Part shown: positions 59,785 to 64,000 of the stretch, in pieces | How the letters are laid out: each line of letters begins with the position of its first letter | How positions within the stretch are numbered: position 1 is the stretch's first letter | NCBI RefSeq assembly: GCF_013752535.1 | Contig: NZ_CP058348.1 | Coordinates: 2,666,001 to 2,730,000, forward strand | Origin: Bdellovibrio sp. KM01 | GTDB lineage: Bacteria > Bdellovibrionota > Bdellovibrionia > Bdellovibrionales > Bdellovibrionaceae | Length of the DNA: 64,000 nucleotides | Reading direction: 5' to 3' | The notes under the pieces: model-generated | Databases searched by the model: none | Told to the model about the DNA's origin: nothing | What the model saw: only the letters and a program-made list of their open reading frames with translations | Position numbers and translations under genes: made by a program

Positions 59785-60462
59785 ATGTTTTTCTTTCGCA
59801 AAAGTCCACTGATTGTCAGACGCATTCACTCTGCACAGAATGAAATCTATCTGACGTTCGACGATGGACCCAGCGCAGATCTTACTCCCCAGGTTTTAGA
59901 TCTGCTGAAAGAGTTGCAAGCCAAGGCAAGCTTCTTTGTCATCGGCGACGAAGCTCGCAAGCATCCCGAAATTTTGAAACGTATTGTGAACGAGGGCCAT
60001 GGGCTTTTTACTCACTCGCTGGATCACGCCTACAGCAATTATTTTCGCAGCACTCCTTACGTAAAAAATTGGATTGAAAATTCTCTGACGGATTTGAATC
60101 ATCTATCCGGCAAGCCCCATAAGGCCTTTCGTCCACCCGCAGGCGTTATCACTCCACCTTTAGTTAAAGCCGCGGAACAGCTGCAATGCCCGTTGATATT
60201 GTGGAGTCATCGTTTTTTTGACACTGCTCACGAATTCACAGAAGACAAAGCCCAAGCAAACCTTCAGCGTCTGCAACCCGGTGACATTATTTTGCTGCAT
60301 GATCGGCAAAAAACTGTGCGCCAGAAGTTATTTTTGAAAACCCTGCGCAAATATTTGCAAGATATCCAGAGACAAGGATATCGTTGTGCGTGTTTGTCAG
60401 ATTCGGTTTTACAAGAAGAGGTTTTGCATGCAAGTCACTCCCGTAACAACGCCCGCAGCTAA
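59785..60462 (+). CDS. Polysaccharide deacetylase (NodB family)
   Basis: 225 residues. It starts directly after the CLF-like stop. NodB motifs: IYLTFDDGPSADLTPQ (catalytic Asp and metal Asp), THSLDH (metal His), FRPPAGVITP and the late IILLHDRQ. The full set implies an active carbohydrate esterase on an N-acetyl sugar. No signal peptide is visible, so it may act on a cytoplasmic, lipid-linked sugar in the polyene pathway, which would be unusual. It overlaps the methyltransferase gene by 35 bases. Confidence 0.9.
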   Translation: MFFFRKSPLIVRRIHSAQNEIYLTFDDGPSADLTPQVLDLLKELQAKASFFVIGDEARKHPEILKRIVNEGHGLFTHSLDHAYSNYFRSTPYVKNWIENSLTDLNHLSGKPHKAFRPPAGVITPPLVKAAEQLQCPLILWSHRFFDTAHEFTEDKAQANLQRLQPGDIILLHDRQKTVRQKLFLKTLRKYLQDIQRQGYRCACLSDSVLQEEVLHASHSRNNARS

Positions 60463-61507
60463 AGAATTGCTTCCCCAGGATGCCAAATTTATGGCGCAAT
60501 TTATTGCAATGGCGCCCTTTGTTTTCCAAACAGCGGTGTGCCTGCGTGACTTCGGAATCTTGAATCTTCTTTGCGAGAACCCAGAGGGTCTTTCCACCGA
60601 CACGATGCTTGAGAAAATAAACCTCAGCCGTTACAGCTTGAATGTTTTGCTGGATGCCGGTGAAAGCTCTGGGATCTTGTTAGAAAAAAACAAAATCTGG
60701 AAAATCACACAAACAGGAATGTTCCTGGAAAAAGACGCTATCACGCGCGTGAATATGAACTTTTCCCAGGACGTTTGCTATCAAGGCCTGTTCAATCTAA
60801 AAGACGCTTTAGAGACAAACACACCAACAGGTCTTAAAGTTTTCGGAAATTGGTCAACGCTTTATGAAGGTCTTTCCAGCCTTCCGGAAAAAGTTCAGCA
60901 AAGCTGGTTTGAGTTTGACCATTTCTTTAGCAGCGACAGCTTTCCTCGCGCGCTCCCTATTGTCTTTAAAGATAAACCAAAGAAAATTTTAGACGTCGGC
61001 GGGAATACAGGTAAGTTCGCTGTGGCGTGTACAAAATTTGACAACGAGGTGAATGTCACAATCGCCGATCACCCAGGACAAATTGAAATGGCTAAGGCCA
61101 ACGCGTCCAGCAATCAAGTGGCGGATCGCATACACTATCATGTGACCGATTTATTGAAAAAAGATGAGGCACTTCCACAAGGACATGATGTTATCTGGAT
61201 GAGTCAGCTATTAAGCTGTTTTTCTGACGAAGACGTAGTGATGCTATTAAAAAAAGCACGTGCCGCATTGGGTGCCGGCGGCAGTCTGTATATTATGGAG
61301 ACCTTCACCGACAATCAGAAATTCAATACGGCTCGTTTTTGTCTGGATATGACGTCTCTTTACTTCACCGTGATGGCGAACGGAAACAGCCGCATGTATC
61401 GCAGCGAAGAATTTTATAAACTGATTGAAAAAGCCGAGATGAAAATCGTCGAAGAACATCCATTCATTCGCTTGAATCACACCATCCTCAAATGCGTACC
61501 AGCATAG
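60428..61507 (+). CDS. SAM-dependent O-methyltransferase
   Basis: 359 residues from ATG 60428 (AAGAGG upstream). Residues about 20-110 are the winged-helix dimerisation domain (VFQTAVCLRDFGILNLLCEN), then a Rossmann SAM domain with KKILDVGGNTGKFAVACTKF and GHDVIWMSQLLSCFSDEDVV. It resembles plant/hydroxyneurosporene-type O-methyltransferases. In aryl-polyene pathways such an enzyme methylates the aryl head group. Confidence 0.88.
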   Translation: MQVTPVTTPAAKELLPQDAKFMAQFIAMAPFVFQTAVCLRDFGILNLLCENPEGLSTDTMLEKINLSRYSLNVLLDAGESSGILLEKNKIWKITQTGMFLEKDAITRVNMNFSQDVCYQGLFNLKDALETNTPTGLKVFGNWSTLYEGLSSLPEKVQQSWFEFDHFFSSDSFPRALPIVFKDKPKKILDVGGNTGKFAVACTKFDNEVNVTIADHPGQIEMAKANASSNQVADRIHYHVTDLLKKDEALPQGHDVIWMSQLLSCFSDEDVVMLLKKARAALGAGGSLYIMETFTDNQKFNTARFCLDMTSLYFTVMANGNSRMYRSEEFYKLIEKAEMKIVEEHPFIRLNHTILKCVPA

Positions 61508-61593
61508 CTTTCTATCGCTAACGCGTGAAGTTATGTTGTTTAACTGAAATCGTTATTATACGATTATTTTTCATTCGTATTTTGGAGTTTTGA

Positions 61594-62811
61594 TTGAAGG
61601 TTTACGTTACCGGCACAGGAGTGATTTCCTCTCTGGGCAACAGCACAAAAGAAATGTTCGGTTCTCTGATTGAGGGAAAAAGTGCCGTTCGTCCCATTCC
61701 TGCGTGGAATGATCTTAATGGCTTGAACTGCCGTTTGGCGGCTCCAGCGGCTCCGTATGACAACCGTATTCTGCCGCGCACAGTTCGCAGAACTATGTCA
61801 CCCATGTCAGAGATGACGGCCCTAGCAACTCAACAAGCTTTAACGGAAGCCGGCCTTTCCGTTCAAGAAATGGATTTTTCAAAATCGTTGCTATCCGTGG
61901 GATCAACGACGGGAAGCCCGATCGGTCTTGAAGAATATTTCCAAAAAATTTCCGAAAACAAGGGAGTGCAGGGACAATCCGGAACGGCTTTCTTTAAAGT
62001 TATGAATCACTCCGTCGCATCCAATGTGGCTGTGGCGCTGGGATTTAATGGCGCCGTGATTTCTCCCAGCAGTGCATGTGCGACTTCAGCACAAGCCGTG
62101 ATCTTGGGTTGGGAGCTGATCAAAGCAGGTCTGTACGACATCGCTATTTGCGGTGGAGCGGATGAGCTTCATTATTTAAGTGTCGCGGTTTTTGACTCTG
62201 TTTATGCAGCGTCTCGTGGTTACCACGATTCCCCTTCGGCAACGCCTCGTCCGTTTGATAAAAAACGCGATGGACTGATTGTGTCCGAAGGCGCTTCGAT
62301 TGTTATCCTGGAAAGCGAGCACAGCGTTGCTAAACGTGGCGGCAAACCCTTGGCCGAATTCTTGGGCGGAGCTTACCGCTGCGAAAGCTCGCATATGAGT
62401 CAAAGCAACGAAGTGCAAATGCATCACGTGATGACAGCCGCTTTAGAGCGTTCTGGAATCACCAAAGATCAAGTTGAATACGTCAGCGCCCATGCAACGG
62501 GAACAATGCAAGGTGATGCGGCCGAAGCGATTGCCATTGGCAATCTGTTCGGGAAACAAGTTCCAGTGAGTTCTTTAAAAGGTCACTTTGGTCATTCAAT
62601 GGCTGCATGTGGAGTGGGCGAACTGATCGCCAGCATGCAGATGATGAATGAAGGTCTTCTGATCGGCACCCGCAATCTGGAAGAAGTCGCCCCCGAGTGC
62701 GACACTGTCATGCACTTGCAAGCAAATCGCAAGGCGAATGCTAACATCACCCTTAGCAATAACTTTGCTTTCGGTGGCATTAATACAAGTTTTATTATTA
62801 AGAAAATTTAA
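61594..62811 (+). CDS. Beta-ketoacyl-ACP synthase (second ketosynthase, FabF-like)
   Basis: 405 residues from TTG 61594, with GGAG seven bases upstream. Cys about 162 in SPSSACATSAQAVILG, His about 300 in YVSAHATGTMQGDAAE and His about 334 in KGHFGHSMAACGVG. The complete triad means it is active. The start KVYVTGTGVISSLGNSTKEM is FabF-like. It lies about 90 bases after the methyltransferase, with the second ACP behind it. Confidence 0.93.
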   Translation: MKVYVTGTGVISSLGNSTKEMFGSLIEGKSAVRPIPAWNDLNGLNCRLAAPAAPYDNRILPRTVRRTMSPMSEMTALATQQALTEAGLSVQEMDFSKSLLSVGSTTGSPIGLEEYFQKISENKGVQGQSGTAFFKVMNHSVASNVAVALGFNGAVISPSSACATSAQAVILGWELIKAGLYDIAICGGADELHYLSVAVFDSVYAASRGYHDSPSATPRPFDKKRDGLIVSEGASIVILESEHSVAKRGGKPLAEFLGGAYRCESSHMSQSNEVQMHHVMTAALERSGITKDQVEYVSAHATGTMQGDAAEAIAIGNLFGKQVPVSSLKGHFGHSMAACGVGELIASMQMMNEGLLIGTRNLEEVAPECDTVMHLQANRKANANITLSNNFAFGGINTSFIIKKI

Positions 62812-62829
62812 ACAGCACGGAGTGAGTCA

Positions 62830-63093
62830 GTGAGCCATTACAGCACGCAAGTCGTAGACATCGTTAACAACATTCTTCATGAAAAATTTGAAGTGCCTAA
62901 AGACGCATTGGTTCCCACAGCGAATCTTAAAGAAGATCTACAATTGGACAGCTTGGATTTCGTAGACATGTTTATTTTGCTAGAACAAGAAACCGGGAAA
63001 AATCCACAGAACGTGGACTTTATGAAAATCAAAAACTTGGGCGATATCTATCAATTGGTGAGCGAACTTACAGTTCAAGAAACTGTAAACTAA
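62830..63093 (+). CDS. Acyl carrier protein (second)
   Basis: 87 residues from GTG 62830 (GGAGTGAGTC upstream). Phosphopantetheine site LQLDSLDFVDMF, Ser about 41. The second ACP in the cluster; aryl-polyene systems commonly use two. The 3' end overlaps the convergent dehydratase gene by 26 bases. Confidence 0.9.
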   Translation: MSHYSTQVVDIVNNILHEKFEVPKDALVPTANLKEDLQLDSLDFVDMFILLEQETGKNPQNVDFMKIKNLGDIYQLVSELTVQETVN

Positions 63094-63454
63094 TATCCGC
63101 CAAGGGTTTGCCGCCCTCGCAGTGTGTCCACGAAACGTGGTATGTAGCTGCAGGGACGCCCGCCTGATCGTTCAATTCTTTTTGAATTTTCACCAGGACT
63201 TTATCATTTGGCGCCACGGGATTTTTAATTCGGAAGCTTGAAATGTTACTCAGCAGATTTTTCGTCTGCAACATCTCTTGGATAAAGTGCTGACTGATAT
63301 CGATCATGGCCACCGCGGGAAGAATGGGCATTTGCGGAAAGTGCCCTGAAAAATAAGACCACGTGGGAGAAGGTTTTATCTCCACTTCAAGCGCTTCGCC
63401 ACTTATTGTGCGAATCGTATAAGTCCCTGAAAGTTCCTTGGCCAAATCAATCAT
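63068..63454 (-). CDS. Hotdog-fold 3-hydroxyacyl-ACP dehydratase-like protein
   Basis: 128 residues from ATG 63454. YFSGHFPQMPILPAVAMIDI is the FabA/FabZ-type active-site block, with His and a following Pro/Leu pocket; SSFRIKNPVAPNDKVLVKIQ continues the hotdog. Usual partners are heterodimeric in aryl-polyene clusters, and the second subunit is not seen here. A longer start at 63496 would overlap the next gene's start. It should dehydrate the beta-hydroxy intermediate to the conjugated double bond. Confidence 0.82.
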   Translation of the reverse strand: MIDLAKELSGTYTIRTISGEALEVEIKPSPTWSYFSGHFPQMPILPAVAMIDISQHFIQEMLQTKNLLSNISSFRIKNPVAPNDKVLVKIQKELNDQAGVPAATYHVSWTHCEGGKPLADISLQFLEL

Positions 63455-63484
63455 AGGTGAGAAAATACACCCGGAGGAATCCCT

Positions 63485-64000
63485 GTGTACATTCAAAATT
63501 ACTCATGCACCACAGCAGCGGGATTCGGCACTCGCTCCCTGATGTCAGCACTCTATTCTGGGAAAGACTGCTCTATTTCCGTCGAAAGCGGCGGCCGCGT
63601 TTGTTATCTGGAACAGAAACCTGAAAAAACTCAGACCTACAAAAATATTTTCGTAAATGCCTTTAAGCAGCTCACCTTGTCGGTGCGCGAAGGCCTTTCA
63701 CAAAATGCGTATGGGGATATCCCCAAAGGCCGTGCCGCCTTGATCTTTGCCTCCACCAAAGGTTGTAGCGAAGATTTTATCTGGGAAGCCACAGGTGAAA
63801 ATATCCGCGAAATGCAGGATCCGTTCACAGATATTTACCAGGAATTCACCGAAGCCATGGGCGAACTGGAATGGACACTTCACTGCAACGTCAGTAATGC
63901 CTGTGCCTCAAGCCATGTCGCCTTGGAATATGCTCAAGATCTTTTCGCGTCAGACCGCGCCGAATATGCGCTGATTATCGCCGGCGACCTGATCGGGCCC
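63485..64000 (+). CDS. Beta-ketoacyl-ACP synthase (third ketosynthase, partial)
   Basis: 172 residues in the window from GTG 63485 (GGAGGAATCC upstream), cut by the right edge. TAAGFGTRSLMSALYSGKD is a KAS-like start. The active Cys (about 140) is in NVSNACASSHVALEYAQ. The His residues lie outside. A third ketosynthase next to the dehydratase fits an aryl-polyene cluster that continues to the right. Confidence 0.88.
   Translation, partial: MYIQNYSCTTAAGFGTRSLMSALYSGKDCSISVESGGRVCYLEQKPEKTQTYKNIFVNAFKQLTLSVREGLSQNAYGDIPKGRAALIFASTKGCSEDFIWEATGENIREMQDPFTDIYQEFTEAMGELEWTLHCNVSNACASSHVALEYAQDLFASDRAEYALIIAGDLIGP

Noticed and set aside
62830-63454. Identical 26-base convergent overlaps (54422-54447 and 63068-63093) as a shared control device
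   Set aside because: The equal length looks like coincidence; the sequences differ.

Overview
The window looks like a chromosomal segment of a Bdellovibrio-like bacterium (Bdellovibrionota). This is an inference from gene content, not from a marker gene. The pointers are many short secreted proteins and lipoproteins, a subtilase, three tandem trypsin-like lipoproteins, a matrixin-type protease, an S41 protease, a rhomboid protease, a secreted nuclease, and a TIGR02147-type regulator. Most of the window is ordinary core and accessory sequence. There is no prophage, integron, CRISPR array or rRNA operon. One tRNA gene, tRNA-Arg(UCG), lies at 48790-48866.

Left part (1-16 kb): the end of a lytic transglycosylase and a subtilisin-like protease come first. 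A three-gene, AT-rich surface-glycan or lipid locus follows (GT2 glycosyltransferase, polytopic membrane protein, LpxA-like acyltransferase). Then come lnt and mutS2 (overlapping), a homologue of lipase maturation factor, a shortened TIGR02147-like regulator, a BNR-repeat secreted protein, a vWA lipoprotein, a 133-bp GC-rich cruciform-forming element and another lipoprotein.

Middle (16-50 kb): an MFS transporter is coupled to an internally duplicated acidic protein. A coiled-coil protein ends in a small-heat-shock-like domain. NAD-type isocitrate dehydrogenase is followed by six 26-bp hairpin repeats. A lipoprotein plus VirB8/TraE-like protein pair, a sensor kinase, hslO, a phosphohistidine phosphatase, an FAH-family hydrolase, putA, a SlyD-like isomerase and an RRM protein come next. 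A RAYT-like HUH protein, EndA-like nuclease, rhomboid + RDD pair, S41 protease, Fis-type protein, three S1 proteases, AMP nucleosidase, pirin, the tRNA and several small exported proteins complete this part.

Right part (50.9-64 kb and beyond the edge): a biosynthetic cluster of the aryl-polyene type (type II fatty-acid/polyketide-like). It has three ketosynthases (the last cut by the window edge), a chain-length-factor-like partner without the catalytic Cys, two acyl carrier proteins, a ketoreductase, a hotdog dehydratase and an O-methyltransferase. It also has a GT2-DUF2062-LpxL fusion, a PlsC acyltransferase, an MMPL exporter, a LolA-like carrier, a DUF3261-like lipoprotein and a polysaccharide deacetylase. 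Together these would build, O-methylate, lipid-anchor and export a polyene to the outer membrane. The starter-unit enzymes (aryl ammonia-lyase, acyl-ACP ligase) are not in the window and may lie to the right.

The most unusual non-coding signals are the cruciform element at 15401-15533, the hairpin array at 24009-24166 with a compensatory base change, a possible small RNA at about 34902-35008 (minus), and similar small CTCCG/CGGAG hairpins at gene ends.
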